A DNA stretch of 64,000 nt, taken from Pseudomonas sp. UBA6562. Lineage in GTDB: Bacteria > Pseudomonadota > Gammaproteobacteria > Pseudomonadales > Pseudomonadaceae. Positions 1 to 8,368 of the stretch are shown here, one piece after another. The stretch covers positions 253,079 through 317,078 of the forward strand of contig NZ_DJJS01000004.1 of assembly GCF_002434265.1 (NCBI RefSeq), given 5' to 3'. The notes beneath the pieces were generated by a model. The model had not been told where the DNA came from and did not search any database. It saw only the letters and a program-made list of their open reading frames with translations. Position 1 is the stretch's first letter. Every line of letters starts with the position of its first letter. A program made the translations under genes and the position numbers.

Positions 1-85
1 AGATCGCAGGTAGGGGCTTGTCCAGGCGGGGGGCGCCGGATCGGCAGGTTGACCATGCTGACGAGTGGCGTGGTCGGAGAGTGCA

Positions 86-111
86 GCGTGGGCGTTTGCA
101 AACGCCCACGC
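86..111. terminator. 26-bp perfect palindrome, possible terminator hairpin
   Basis: The two halves are exact reverse complements (left half GCGTGGGCGTTTG). It lies 9 bases past the stop of the DUF4197 gene, so on the minus strand it could fold as a terminator stem, but no T tract follows on either strand. An in-frame TAG at 11-13 could be the end of an upstream plus-strand gene, in which case the palindrome would separate two convergent genes. That is inference, because only a few codons are visible. Confidence 0.45.
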
Positions 112-119
112 CATGGGCC

Positions 120-809
120 TCAAAGCGCGCCGAAGACTTTCTTGGCCAGGCTGGTAGCGGCCTGGGCCGGGTTCTGGCGAATGCTCTGTTCTTGCTTGGC
201 GATGATCTCGAACAGACCGTCCAGGGCCTGCTCGGTCACGTAGTTCTCGATGCTGGCGCTCTTGGCGTCGACCACGCCCAAGGCCATGGCCTGGCCGGCG
301 AAGTTGTTGTACTGCTTGGCCAGCCCCACCTGGTCGGTGGCCTGCTTGACGATCGGCAGGAACTTGGCGCGGATCTGTTCGCGGCTGGTCTTGTCGAGGT
401 ATTGCGTAGCCGAATCCTGGCCGCCGCTGAGGATGCCTTTGGCGTCGGCCACGCTCATCTTCTTCACGGCGTCGAGCAGGATCGCCTGGGCCTGCGGAAC
501 GGCGGCTTCGGCGGCTTTGTTCATACTGGCTTCCAAGGCATCGACCTGTTCGCCTTTGCCGAACATCTTCATGGCCTTGGCGGCCTTGCCCAACTTGCCG
601 GGCAGCTCGATGCGCACCTGCGGATCGTTGCTGAAGCCGCCGGGCGTGCCCAGTTGCTTCACGGCCACTTGGGCGCCTTGGGTGAGAGCGTCCTTGAGCC
701 CGCTGGAAGCGTCGCTCTGACTGAGGTCGCCAAGGGACAGCGCCAGCGCGCTGGCCGAAAGCAACAGGCCGGCGCACAGGGTGGTCAAGCGCAGAGAGGT
801 ACGGATCAT
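120..809 (-). CDS. DUF4197 domain protein, secreted
   Basis: 229 residues. The first ~24 residues form a Sec signal peptide (basic start MIRTSLR, a hydrophobic leucine/alanine core, then a small-residue cleavage site near ALA-LS), so the mature protein should be periplasmic. The rest is an Ala/Gln-rich helical protein matching the DUF4197 family, including the stretch around QDSATQYLDKTS. The family has no established biochemical role. It sits 30 bases downstream of a YbaY-type lipoprotein gene on the same strand and is probably the last gene of that unit. Family assignment is from memory of the sequence pattern; function is unknown. Confidence 0.85.
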   Translation of the reverse strand: MIRTSLRLTTLCAGLLLSASALALSLGDLSQSDASSGLKDALTQGAQVAVKQLGTPGGFSNDPQVRIELPGKLGKAAKAMKMFGKGEQVDALEASMNKAAEAAVPQAQAILLDAVKKMSVADAKGILSGGQDSATQYLDKTSREQIRAKFLPIVKQATDQVGLAKQYNNFAGQAMALGVVDAKSASIENYVTEQALDGLFEIIAKQEQSIRQNPAQAATSLAKKVFGAL

Positions 810-839
810 GGATGGGTCCTTGGTAAACGGGTGGAGATC

Positions 840-1238
840 TTAGCGGGCCGGGTCGACCTTGATGCGCAGCGGTTGCGGATCATGGCCGTCGAGCGCTACG
901 GCCTGTTGCGAGGTGCTTGTGAACAGCAGCTCGCCCTCCAGTTCGATACGGGCGCTGATCGCGTAGCGATGGCCGGGTTTGATCTGGGCGGGGTCGTAGC
1001 TCAGCTGGAATGGCAGCGGAACGTTGCCCTTGACCGGGCCTGCCTGGCGCGCCAGAACTACGGCGGGGGCGTCCATCAGGGAAACGTCCTGCAACTGCAC
1101 GCTCAGCGTGGCGGCAGGTGGCAAAGCCATGCGTTGCAGGTAGAAGACCTCGCCATGCAGGCTGGCCTGGGCAGGCGGGGTAGGGCTGGAACAGGCTGCG
1201 AGCAAGGAGGCGCAACACAGCATAAAGAGCTTTTTCAT
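840..1238 (-). CDS. YbaY/YscW-type lipoprotein
   Basis: About 132 residues from the start MKKLFML. A longer in-frame start exists 12 codons upstream, but the chosen ATG has a GGAG at good spacing and gives a proper lipoprotein signal: Lys-Lys, a short hydrophobic core, then the lipobox LLAACSS with Cys as the lipidated residue. The mature part is one beta-rich YbaY/YscW-like domain (G-x-V start, a PLPFQLSYD core and an ending LRIKVD). Family members include type III secretion pilotins and E. coli YbaY, an outer-membrane lipoprotein of unclear role. No type III genes are nearby, so a general envelope role is more likely. The upstream neighbours are two soluble proteins with the same fold duplicated. 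Confidence 0.82.
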   Translation of the reverse strand: MKKLFMLCCASLLAACSSPTPPAQASLHGEVFYLQRMALPPAATLSVQLQDVSLMDAPAVVLARQAGPVKGNVPLPFQLSYDPAQIKPGHRYAISARIELEGELLFTSTSQQAVALDGHDPQPLRIKVDPAR

Positions 1239-1307
1239 GGAATCTCCGATGTCCAGGGGTCGGCTTACCGCCAACGCCCAAGACTGTAACGGATTTCCCT
1301 CGACGAA

Positions 1308-2009
1308 TCAGCGTGGCGGCAGCTTGAGTGTGATGGCCGAGAGGTCGGGCGGATTGCTCAGGTCCAGATTCTTGAAGTTTTTCCCCGCATAGACTTGAGT
1401 GCCCTCATGGTCGTACAGACCAAGGTTAAGGCGCAGCGGTCGATCGACAGGAACACTGTCGGCGTCGACGAACAGCGAAAAGGCCGCCTCCGAGCCGGTG
1501 ATGTGCAACGAGTGCTCGGCCAGGTTGCTGGAGGCCTGATTGACATAGCCATCCGCCTGGACTGCCAGCAGCGTCACGTCGAGCTTGTTCGTGGCTTGAA
1601 CCACTTCGGGCGGAATATGCACGTGTCCGCTCAGTTCGATCAGGCTCATTTCGACAGGCTGCTTGCGGTCGGGACTTTCGAAGCCCTCAGGCGTCTCAAG
1701 CTCCAGGTCTACGGGGGCCTGGGTGGCTTGCGCCAGCGCCAGTACAATGCTGGCATCGGCGATTATCAGCGACGACCCGACGGCCGCCCGGCAGCGCGCC
1801 TTGAACGTGATCGGGGCATCGTCTGCCAGCGACGAACGGTCGATATGGATACGAAACGGCAGCGGCGACCCACTGACCTGCGCGCCTGCGCCACCCAACA
1901 CGACCCCGTCGGCATCGAGCGCTTCGATGCACAGCCAAGGCAGGTCTGGACCCGGACTTGGCAAGTAGGGGGTGCTGAGGGTACCGGTTATTTCAACAAC
2001 GTCGGACAT
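1308..2009 (-). CDS. Soluble protein with two YbaY/YscW-like repeats (copy 2)
   Basis: 233 residues, no signal peptide and no membrane segment, so cytoplasmic as read. Two tandem repeats are visible: one at about residues 4-105 (core PLPFRIHID) and one at about 120-230 (core AAFSLFVDAD), each opening with an I-x-G-x-hydrophobic strand. The same pattern occurs in the adjacent YbaY-like lipoprotein. The product is clearly paralogous to the gene just upstream (232 residues, both starting MS then an acidic/hydrophobic strand and an I-(T/S)-G-T-L motif). The start has an AAGGAAA ribosome-binding site. Function is unknown; a carbohydrate- or protein-binding beta-sandwich is possible but is inference. 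Confidence 0.75.
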   Translation of the reverse strand: MSDVVEITGTLSTPYLPSPGPDLPWLCIEALDADGVVLGGAGAQVSGSPLPFRIHIDRSSLADDAPITFKARCRAAVGSSLIIADASIVLALAQATQAPVDLELETPEGFESPDRKQPVEMSLIELSGHVHIPPEVVQATNKLDVTLLAVQADGYVNQASSNLAEHSLHITGSEAAFSLFVDADSVPVDRPLRLNLGLYDHEGTQVYAGKNFKNLDLSNPPDLSAITLKLPPR

Positions 2010-2146
2010 GTCGTCGTTTCCTTGAAAGCGTGGGGAGTGTACAGGCGAGCCGGGGTTCGATGGGCGCGTGGCGGTCCATTGGCCAGGACGCCTGTTTGTT
2101 GCATCGATCGATCAGGATGCGAACCTGTATCGAGCTGCCGATGGGA

Positions 2147-2845
2147 TCAGTTATCCGCGCTCCGCAGCACCAAGGCCGACAGGTCAGGCAGGTTGTCGAG
2201 GTCCAGCGGAAGCTGACCTCCAACGTAGATTTCGTTCCCGGTCTGGTCGCACGATGTCATGTCCAGAACGACTGGCCGACCGTCGGGAATGACAGCGGGG
2301 TCGACGAACAGGGCGAAGGGCACGTCGTCGCCCGACGCACTTACGGCATATTCGGCCACATTGCTAGTACGCTGGTTGCTTTGACCGTCCTCCTGCACGA
2401 CGTACAGAGCTACAAGGAGCAGTGCGTCGGCATGGCGCAACTCGGGCTGGACCGAGACGCGCCCGCTGATTTCGACGAAGTGCGCTTGTGTGGGGTGCTC
2501 TTGCCATACGGGATCGATGTCCGGCAGCGTCTGCAAAGCCAACTGCAGAGGCTCACGCGTTGCCTCGGCAACGGTCAGAGTGCGTTCGCAGCGAGCCACC
2601 TCAAAATCCGAAGATATAGCTGTATCGCATGTCGCTGTGAGCGTCAGCAGGCTGTCCGGCGTGAAGGCTTCACGTGCGAGCTGGATTCTAAACGGGACCT
2701 GGGTGCCACTGGTTTGGGCGAAGCTGCTGGCAAGCCTCACCTTTGCCGCATTCGTCACCTTGATACTTATAGGCGGATAGCCCCAGGGCGCGAAGGGCAG
2801 GCGCGAGAGGTTGAGGGTACCGGAGATTTCAATAAATTCAGACAT
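2147..2845 (-). CDS. Soluble protein with two YbaY/YscW-like repeats (copy 1)
   Basis: 232 residues with the same two-repeat plan as its downstream neighbour: repeat 1 about residues 4-105 (core VPFRIQLA) and repeat 2 about 120-228 (core VPFALFVDP). It has no signal peptide or lipobox. The start has a GAGGAA ribosome-binding site. It is the first gene after plsB on the minus strand (79-base gap) and probably heads, or is co-transcribed with, the group of repeat genes ending in the DUF4197 gene. The base composition looks more AT-rich than the flanking core genes, for example around 2600-2650, which hints at a separate history. No function is known to me. Confidence 0.72.
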   Translation of the reverse strand: MSEFIEISGTLNLSRLPFAPWGYPPISIKVTNAAKVRLASSFAQTSGTQVPFRIQLAREAFTPDSLLTLTATCDTAISSDFEVARCERTLTVAEATREPLQLALQTLPDIDPVWQEHPTQAHFVEISGRVSVQPELRHADALLLVALYVVQEDGQSNQRTSNVAEYAVSASGDDVPFALFVDPAVIPDGRPVVLDMTSCDQTGNEIYVGGQLPLDLDNLPDLSALVLRSADN

Positions 2846-2924
2846 GTGTCATTCCTCGAGCAGATTGTCGTGATGAAACATGCCGATGCTCACATCCGGC
2901 GCCTCCATGTATCAGGCTGAAAGC

Positions 2925-5411
2925 CTACCCTTGCACGACATCCGCCGGCTCGTCGCGGTGCAGCGCCACCTGCCGGATCGACAAGCGCAGTTCGGCCGAC
3001 AGCACCCGTTTGGCCACGCCTTCGGCCAGCTCGCCCAGGCGGTCGGAGTAGTCCAGCGTGCCGTGCTCGTCGACGCGCAGCACGCCTTGGTCTAGCAACG
3101 TCTGGATGAAATGGCGGAACAGGCTCTTGTCGAAAAATTCCGGGGCGTTCAGCCCATGCAGGATCGACAGCCGCTGGGCCATGGTGACGCACAGGTTCTC
3201 CAGCCCTTCGGCGCTCAGGCTGTGCTTGCCGCTGCTGAGCAGCAGCGAGGTGGCCATGTAGAAACGCTGCAAGGTCTGGGTGATGGTGCGCGCCAGCAGG
3301 GTCAGCAGCACGAAGGCGCGCGAACTTGGGGCCGGCCGCAGGTATATGTTCCGCTCGCAGCGCAGCAGGCCCTGTTCGACCAGCGCGGCCAGCCATTGGT
3401 CGATGACCTCGTCCAGTTCCTCGGGTGTCCAGCGTAGGAACAGCTCGGCTTGCAGATACGGATACAGGGCGCGCACGTACTGGCCCAGCAGCTCGCGGCT
3501 CATGCGCGAGCTGCTGAGGAAGAAGCTGGCCAGCAGCGCCGGCAGGGCGAAGATGTGAAGGACGTTGTTGCGGTAGTAGGTCATCAGTACCGCGTTGGTT
3601 TCATCCAGGTAGAGGATGCGCCCGAGCGCGTCCTTCTGTTCTGCCAGCAGGTCCATGGCGCGTACGTGTTCAATCAAATGCTGGCCATCGCCTTCAGGCA
3701 GCGTGGTGTGCGCCGAGTAGGGCACTTGGCGCAGCAAGGCCAGGTACAGGTCGAGCACTCGCACCAGCGCCTGTTCGTCCAGGGCCAGGCGGCTGGTGGA
3801 CAGCAGCGCCAGGGCCACCAGGTTGACCGGATTGATCGCTGCGGCTTCGTTGAGACGGCGGGCCACGGTGGCGCCAAGTTCGGTCGTGGCCCTGCTCAGC
3901 CATGCCGGGCGAAAGTCCGGCCCGTGGACCTGCTCGCGCCACCCCGGCTGACGTTCGTCGAGAAACGCGCCCAGGCGGATCGGTTCGCCAAAGTTGACGT
4001 AGACCTGGCCGAAGCGTTGGCGCAGGGCGCCGAACACCTTGAAAAGATCGAAGATCGACTCTTTCTTTTTGCTCGCTCCGCGCAGCTCGCCCAGGTAGGT
4101 GCGGCCCTCCAGCACACGCTCGTAACCGATGTACACCGGCACGAAGGCGATGGGCGTGCGCGAGGAGCGCAGAAAGCTGCGCAGGGTGATCGCCAGCATG
4201 CCGGTGCGCGGCTGCAGCATGCGTCCGGTGCGCGAACGCCCGCCTTCGACGAAGTACTCCACCGGAAAGCCTTTGCTGAACAGGGTATGCAGGTACTCGT
4301 TGAACACGGCCGTGTACAGCGGGTTGCCCTTGAACGTGCGGCGCATGAAGAACGCGCCGCCACGGCGCAGCAAGCCCCCGATCACCGGCATGTTGAGGTT
4401 GATGCCGGCCGCGACGTGGGGCGGCGTCAGGCCGTTGCGAAACAGCAGGTACGACAGCAGCAGGTAGTCGATATGGCTGCGGTGGCAGGGTACGTAGACC
4501 ACTTCGTGGTCCGGCGCGATGGCCTGCACCTGCTCGATGTGGTTGACCTTGATGCCATCGTAGATCTTGTGCCAGAACCAGCTCAGCACCACTTCCAGAA
4601 AGCGGATGGCGGTGTAGGTGTAGTCCGAGGCGATCTCGTTGGCATAGCGCAGCGCTTGGGCCTCGGCTTTGGCCTGGCTGATGTGCTGGCGCTGCATCTC
4701 GTCGTCGATAGCCTGGCGTACCAATGGCCCGTGCACCAGGCCCTTGACCAGGTTGCGCCGGTGCGAAAGGTCCGGGCCGATGACCGCGCTCTTGAGATTG
4801 CGAAAGCGCACGCGCAGCAGGCGCTGGGCCATGCGCACCGTGCGTTCGGGGCTCTTGTTGTGGCGCACCAGCTCGCCCAGGGAGAGGGGCGTGGAAAACT
4901 GCACGCGAGTCTTGCGCCCCAGGATCAGCACGGTCAACAAGCGCCGCAGCCGCCCGGTGACGGCCCAGCTGTCGGCGAACAGCAGCCGCCAGGGGCTCGA
5001 TTCACTCTCCGGGGACTGCCCCCAGAACACACTGACCGGAATGACCTGCGCATCTTCTTCGGCATGTTCGCCCAAGGCCTCGATCACCCGTTCCAGGGTC
5101 GGCGGGGCGCCACGCTTGTCGTGGCGGCCGAGCCAGTCGGGGTCGGGGGTGAGGTAGAAGAAGGCCGCCGGCTCGCGCAGCGTGCCGACGTCGACCGGCA
5201 ACACTGGGCGTGGCAGCCCGGCTTTGGTGCATTCGTGGTCGAGCACCGCCAGGTCGGTCAGTGCCGGCGAGGGCAAGACATAAAATACCGGGCGGCTGCG
5301 GTCCAGGTTCAACGAGGTCGAAGACTGGTTGATGGTCTCGGAGCGCACCCATAGGTACAGCGCACGGCGCAAAATGCTGAAGATCAGGCGACGCAGGGGG
5401 GAACGTGTCAT
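2925..5411 (-). CDS. plsB: Glycerol-3-phosphate 1-O-acyltransferase PlsB
   Basis: 828 residues, the normal Pseudomonas length. It transfers an acyl chain from acyl-ACP or acyl-CoA to sn-glycerol-3-phosphate, giving lysophosphatidate, the first step of phospholipid synthesis at the inner membrane. The acyltransferase HX4D motif is present (CHRSHIDYLLL, near residue 308), followed downstream by the glycerol-phosphate-binding region with FVEGGRSRTGRMLQPRTG. The N-terminus is arginine-rich and the long C-terminal region is helical, as in the family. It is transcribed toward the YbaY-repeat genes and divergently from the cold-shock gene. Confidence 0.97.
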   Translation of the reverse strand: MTRSPLRRLIFSILRRALYLWVRSETINQSSTSLNLDRSRPVFYVLPSPALTDLAVLDHECTKAGLPRPVLPVDVGTLREPAAFFYLTPDPDWLGRHDKRGAPPTLERVIEALGEHAEEDAQVIPVSVFWGQSPESESSPWRLLFADSWAVTGRLRRLLTVLILGRKTRVQFSTPLSLGELVRHNKSPERTVRMAQRLLRVRFRNLKSAVIGPDLSHRRNLVKGLVHGPLVRQAIDDEMQRQHISQAKAEAQALRYANEIASDYTYTAIRFLEVVLSWFWHKIYDGIKVNHIEQVQAIAPDHEVVYVPCHRSHIDYLLLSYLLFRNGLTPPHVAAGINLNMPVIGGLLRRGGAFFMRRTFKGNPLYTAVFNEYLHTLFSKGFPVEYFVEGGRSRTGRMLQPRTGMLAITLRSFLRSSRTPIAFVPVYIGYERVLEGRTYLGELRGASKKKESIFDLFKVFGALRQRFGQVYVNFGEPIRLGAFLDERQPGWREQVHGPDFRPAWLSRATTELGATVARRLNEAAAINPVNLVALALLSTSRLALDEQALVRVLDLYLALLRQVPYSAHTTLPEGDGQHLIEHVRAMDLLAEQKDALGRILYLDETNAVLMTYYRNNVLHIFALPALLASFFLSSSRMSRELLGQYVRALYPYLQAELFLRWTPEELDEVIDQWLAALVEQGLLRCERNIYLRPAPSSRAFVLLTLLARTITQTLQRFYMATSLLLSSGKHSLSAEGLENLCVTMAQRLSILHGLNAPEFFDKSLFRHFIQTLLDQGVLRVDEHGTLDYSDRLGELAEGVAKRVLSAELRLSIRQVALHRDEPADVVQG

Positions 5412-5633
5412 TGGCGGCAGGCCCTGGGCAATAAGGTACGGTCGAGGTGCAAGCAGTTAGTCCGCGTGGTCGGCATAAGTTCAGCGGAGCCCAGACCGTC
5501 AGCTTGGTAAATTTTCTCTACGGGTTATCGAATATCCGGCCTGTCACTTGCAGGCATTTTCCTACGCTTGGCCGATCAGCCCATTGGACCTGTCAGTCAA
5601 CGCGCTCTTCATAATAAAAGCGGAGTAGTTCAG

Positions 5634-5843
5634 ATGTCGTCTCGTGAGACTGGGAATGTCAAATGGTTCAACGATGCCAAGGGCTTTGGCTTCATTCAGC
5701 GCGAAGGCAGTGCCGACGTGTTCGTCCATTATCGGGCGATCCGCGGTGAAGGGCATCGCTCGCTGAGCGAAGGGCAGCGCGTGGAGTATGCCCTCGTGCA
5801 GGGCCAGAAGGGTCTCCAGGCCGAGGATGTGGTCGGCCTGTAA
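5634..5843 (+). CDS. CspA-family cold-shock domain protein
   Basis: 69 residues forming a single cold-shock domain. The single-strand nucleic-acid binding motifs are both visible: RNP1 as KGFGFI (residues 16-21) and RNP2 as VFVHY (29-33). The usual VFVHFSAI reads VFVHYRAI here. The chosen ATG is preceded by GGAG and places the protein at standard length; an in-frame ATG further upstream would add 22 unrelated residues. Cold-shock domain proteins act as RNA chaperones and can antagonise terminator or inhibitory hairpins. It stands alone, divergent from plsB, with convergent minus-strand genes downstream. Confidence 0.93.
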   Translation: MSSRETGNVKWFNDAKGFGFIQREGSADVFVHYRAIRGEGHRSLSEGQRVEYALVQGQKGLQAEDVVGL

Positions 5844-5908
5844 GCACCGGGCCAGAGGTGTTGGGGCGATGCAGTCGGAACTCCGTCGCCCCACCTTCGC
5901 AGCGCTCC

Positions 5909-6286
5909 TCACGCCGTGCGCCAGACGATCTCCTCTTCGCCGTCGGCGCTCACGCGGATCCAGCGGTCGGCGTCTTCCTCGCCGTCGGCTTCGCTCCAGC
6001 TTCCCGGCGCACAGCGCACTTCCACCGCCAGTGCGGCGTGGGCGGCCCGCGCGCAAGCGATGTCGTCCTCCCATGGGGTCTGGTCGCTTTCCAGCAACAA
6101 GCTGTTCCATTTTCCTACAGCTTTGGGAATCCAGGTGACCGGGATGTTACCGGCCTGGCATTTCCAGGTGTGACCGCGTTGCTGCCAAGGGCTGCACGGG
6201 CCGAGGGCGCGTCCGAGCCAATCGGCGATCTGTTGATGGCCGACGTCGGCGTCCTTGAGGTAGATCTCGATATCAGGTTGGCGCAT
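5909..6286 (-). CDS. Conserved hypothetical protein, 125 residues
   Basis: No signal peptide and no membrane segments. It is acidic and Trp-rich, with the motifs WKCQAGNIPVTW and KWNSLLLES in the middle and an acidic stretch (EADGEEDADRW) before the end. It lies 20 bases downstream of rlmA on the same strand, so it is probably the third gene of a dapE-rlmA-hypothetical unit. I recognise the arrangement from the P. putida group, but not a function. Confidence 0.75.
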   Translation of the reverse strand: MRQPDIEIYLKDADVGHQQIADWLGRALGPCSPWQQRGHTWKCQAGNIPVTWIPKAVGKWNSLLLESDQTPWEDDIACARAAHAALAVEVRCAPGSWSEADGEEDADRWIRVSADGEEEIVWRTA

Positions 6287-6306
6287 GGGAAGGGCTCCGG
6301 TTGTGC

Positions 6307-7119
6307 TCAGGCTTGGCGCACGAAATAGTCATAACGCATGGAAACCGTGACCTCGAACGGTGCGGTCTGTTCGATCACGCGAGTGCGGCGTTCGGCGCTG
6401 GCGCGCCAGCCGTGCGGGGTCATGGCCAGCAGATCGGCACGGGCCTTGGCCTCGCTCAGGCGCAGGCGCCATTGCAGCACTTCGCTGTGCGCGTGGCGCA
6501 TGCCGTCGGGGACCAGCGCCAGGTGCTTGTCGTCGGCGTAGGGGCGCACCTCGTCGTAGAGCGCCTCGCGCAGCTCCATCAGGTGGCCCTCGGTAGGGCC
6601 GACTCGCATCAAGCCGCCGCCCGGCGCCAGCAGGCGCTTGGCTTCGGCCCAGTCGAGCGGGCTGAAGACGCTGGCGATGAACTGGCAACTGGCATCGGCC
6701 AGCGGCACGCGTGCCATGCTCGCGACCATCCAGGTCAGCCGCGGATCGCGCCGGCAGGCACGTTTGACCGCTTCGCGGGAGATGTCCAGCGCATAGCCGT
6801 CGGCCGCCGGCAACGCCTGGCCGATGCGGGCGGTGTAATAGCCTTCGCCGCAACCGATGTCCAGCCAGGTGCCCGGCGCGCGCTCCTGGGCCAGTTGCGC
6901 CAGGCGCTCGGCCACTGGCGCGTAATGGCCGGCGTCGAGAAAATCGCGCCGGGCCTCGACCATGGCCTGGTTGTCGCCCGGGTCGCGGCTGTTCTTGTGC
7001 TGCACCGGCAGCAGGTTCAGGTAGCCCTGGCGGGCGCGGTCGAAACGGTGCCCGGTCGGGCAGACGACACCGTTGTCGAGGCGGCTCAGCGGGCCTTGGC
7101 AAAGCGGGCAGGTGAGCAT
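6307..7119 (-). CDS. rlmA: 23S rRNA (guanine-N1) methyltransferase, RlmA family
   Basis: 270 residues. The N-terminus has the family zinc finger (Cys4, Cys7, Cys20, His24), and then the SAM-binding motif DIGCGEGYY in a Rossmann-type methyltransferase domain. The family methylates N1 of G745 (RlmA-I) in 23S rRNA helix 35 in Gram-negatives. The start codon shares one base with the dapE stop (TGATG), so the two are translationally coupled. The zinc finger and overall length fit RlmA well; the exact target base is inferred from the family. Confidence 0.9.
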   Translation of the reverse strand: MLTCPLCQGPLSRLDNGVVCPTGHRFDRARQGYLNLLPVQHKNSRDPGDNQAMVEARRDFLDAGHYAPVAERLAQLAQERAPGTWLDIGCGEGYYTARIGQALPAADGYALDISREAVKRACRRDPRLTWMVASMARVPLADASCQFIASVFSPLDWAEAKRLLAPGGGLMRVGPTEGHLMELREALYDEVRPYADDKHLALVPDGMRHAHSEVLQWRLRLSEAKARADLLAMTPHGWRASAERRTRVIEQTAPFEVTVSMRYDYFVRQA

Positions 7120-8270
7120 CAGGCGAGCAACCGTACCAGGGTCTGGTAGTAGATTTCGGTCAGCAGGTCGAGGTCGCTGGCCAGAATGCGTTCGTCCACC
7201 TGGTGGATGGTGGCGTTGACCGGCCCGAGCTCCACTACCTGAGTGCCCATGGTTGCGATGAAGCGCCCATCGGAGGTGCCGCCGCTGGTGGACGGTCGGG
7301 TCTCGCGGTCGGTGACCTGCTTGATGCTGGCGGCGACGGCGTCGAGCAGCTCACCCGGTTCGGTGAGGAATGGCAGGCCCGACAAGGCCCAGTCGATCGA
7401 CCAGTCCAGTTGGTGGCGGTCGAGGATCGCGGCGACCCGCTGCTGCAAGCCTTCGACGGTGGACTCGGTGGAAAAGCGGAAGTTGAACAGCGCCGTCAGC
7501 TCGCCCGGCACCACATTGGTGGCACCGGTACCGGCGTTGAGGTTGGAGATCTGGAAGCTGGTCGGCGGGAAGAACGCGTTGCCTTCGTCCCAGTGCTCGC
7601 CGGCCAGCTCCGCCAGCGCCGCGGCAGCCAGGTGGATCGGGTTACGCGCCAGGTGCGGATAGGCCACATGGCCCTGCTTGCCGCGCACGGTGAGGGTCGC
7701 GCCGAGCGAGCCACGCCGACCGTTCTTGACCACGTCGCCCAGCAGGTCGGTGCTTGACGGCTCGCCGACGATGCACCAGTCGAGCCGTTCGTTGCGCGCC
7801 TTGAGGCGCTCGACCACGGCCTTGGTGCCATGGTGGGCAGGGCCTTCTTCGTCGCTGGTGATGAGAAAGGCAACCTTGCCGCGGTGGTCAGGGTAGTCAC
7901 GCACAAAGCGCTCGCTGGCGACCACCATCGAAGCCAGGCTGCCCTTCATGTCGGCGGCACCGCGCCCGCAGAGCATGCCGTCGGCGTCGATCAGCGCGTC
8001 GAACGGCTCGTGCTGCCACTGCTGCACGGGGCCGGTGGGCACCACGTCGGTGTGGCCGGCGAAGCACAGCACTGGGCCGTCCTGGGTGCCGTGGGTGGCC
8101 CAGAAGTTGTCGACGTCTTCGATGCGCATCGGCTCCAGCGCGAAACCCACCGCGCCCAGACGGTGCATCATCTGCGCCTGGCAGTCGGCATCGACCGGGG
8201 TGACCGAAGGGCGGCGAATCAGGTCGCACGCCAGTTGAAGGGTGGGTGAGCGCTCGGCTGAGGCCGTCAT
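7119..8270 (-). CDS. dapE: Succinyl-diaminopimelate desuccinylase DapE
   Basis: 383 residues from the start MTASAERSPT; an upstream in-frame ATG would add 7 residues but does not match the family. It is an M20-family dizinc hydrolase that converts N-succinyl-LL-diaminopimelate to LL-diaminopimelate and succinate in lysine and peptidoglycan precursor synthesis. The metal-binding GHTDVVPTG (His73, Asp75) and the catalytic SDEEGPA stretch are visible. Two other genes of the succinylase branch, dapD and dapC, lie within 12 kb, and dapE is coupled to rlmA by a one-base overlap. Confidence 0.97.
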   Translation of the reverse strand: MTASAERSPTLQLACDLIRRPSVTPVDADCQAQMMHRLGAVGFALEPMRIEDVDNFWATHGTQDGPVLCFAGHTDVVPTGPVQQWQHEPFDALIDADGMLCGRGAADMKGSLASMVVASERFVRDYPDHRGKVAFLITSDEEGPAHHGTKAVVERLKARNERLDWCIVGEPSSTDLLGDVVKNGRRGSLGATLTVRGKQGHVAYPHLARNPIHLAAAALAELAGEHWDEGNAFFPPTSFQISNLNAGTGATNVVPGELTALFNFRFSTESTVEGLQQRVAAILDRHQLDWSIDWALSGLPFLTEPGELLDAVAASIKQVTDRETRPSTSGGTSDGRFIATMGTQVVELGPVNATIHQVDERILASDLDLLTEIYYQTLVRLLA

Positions 8271-8340
8271 GAAGAACTCCGGGCAAGGCAAGGCAAAAAC
8301 GGGGGCGTTATCTTATAGCAATGTGCGCGTCCTTGCGCCT

Positions 8341-8368
8341 GTAGAAGCGGCCGGTCGGCTCCTTCTAC
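8341..8368. terminator. Hairpin at the ndvB stop codon
   Basis: GTAGAAG and CTTCTAC form the arms of a 28-base inverted repeat that includes the ndvB stop codon at 8365-8367. It resembles a degenerate Pseudomonas REP-like hairpin. No T run follows, so factor-independent termination is uncertain. Confidence 0.4.

Noticed and set aside
1..56. Possible start of a minus-strand gene at 54-56
   Set aside because: Eighteen open codons from an ATG (MVNLPIRRPP), but no ribosome-binding site and too short to judge; the sequence leaves the window.
840..1238. Type III secretion pilotin
   Set aside because: The fold matches the YscW family, but there are no secretion genes here and YbaY-like lipoproteins are widespread without type III systems.
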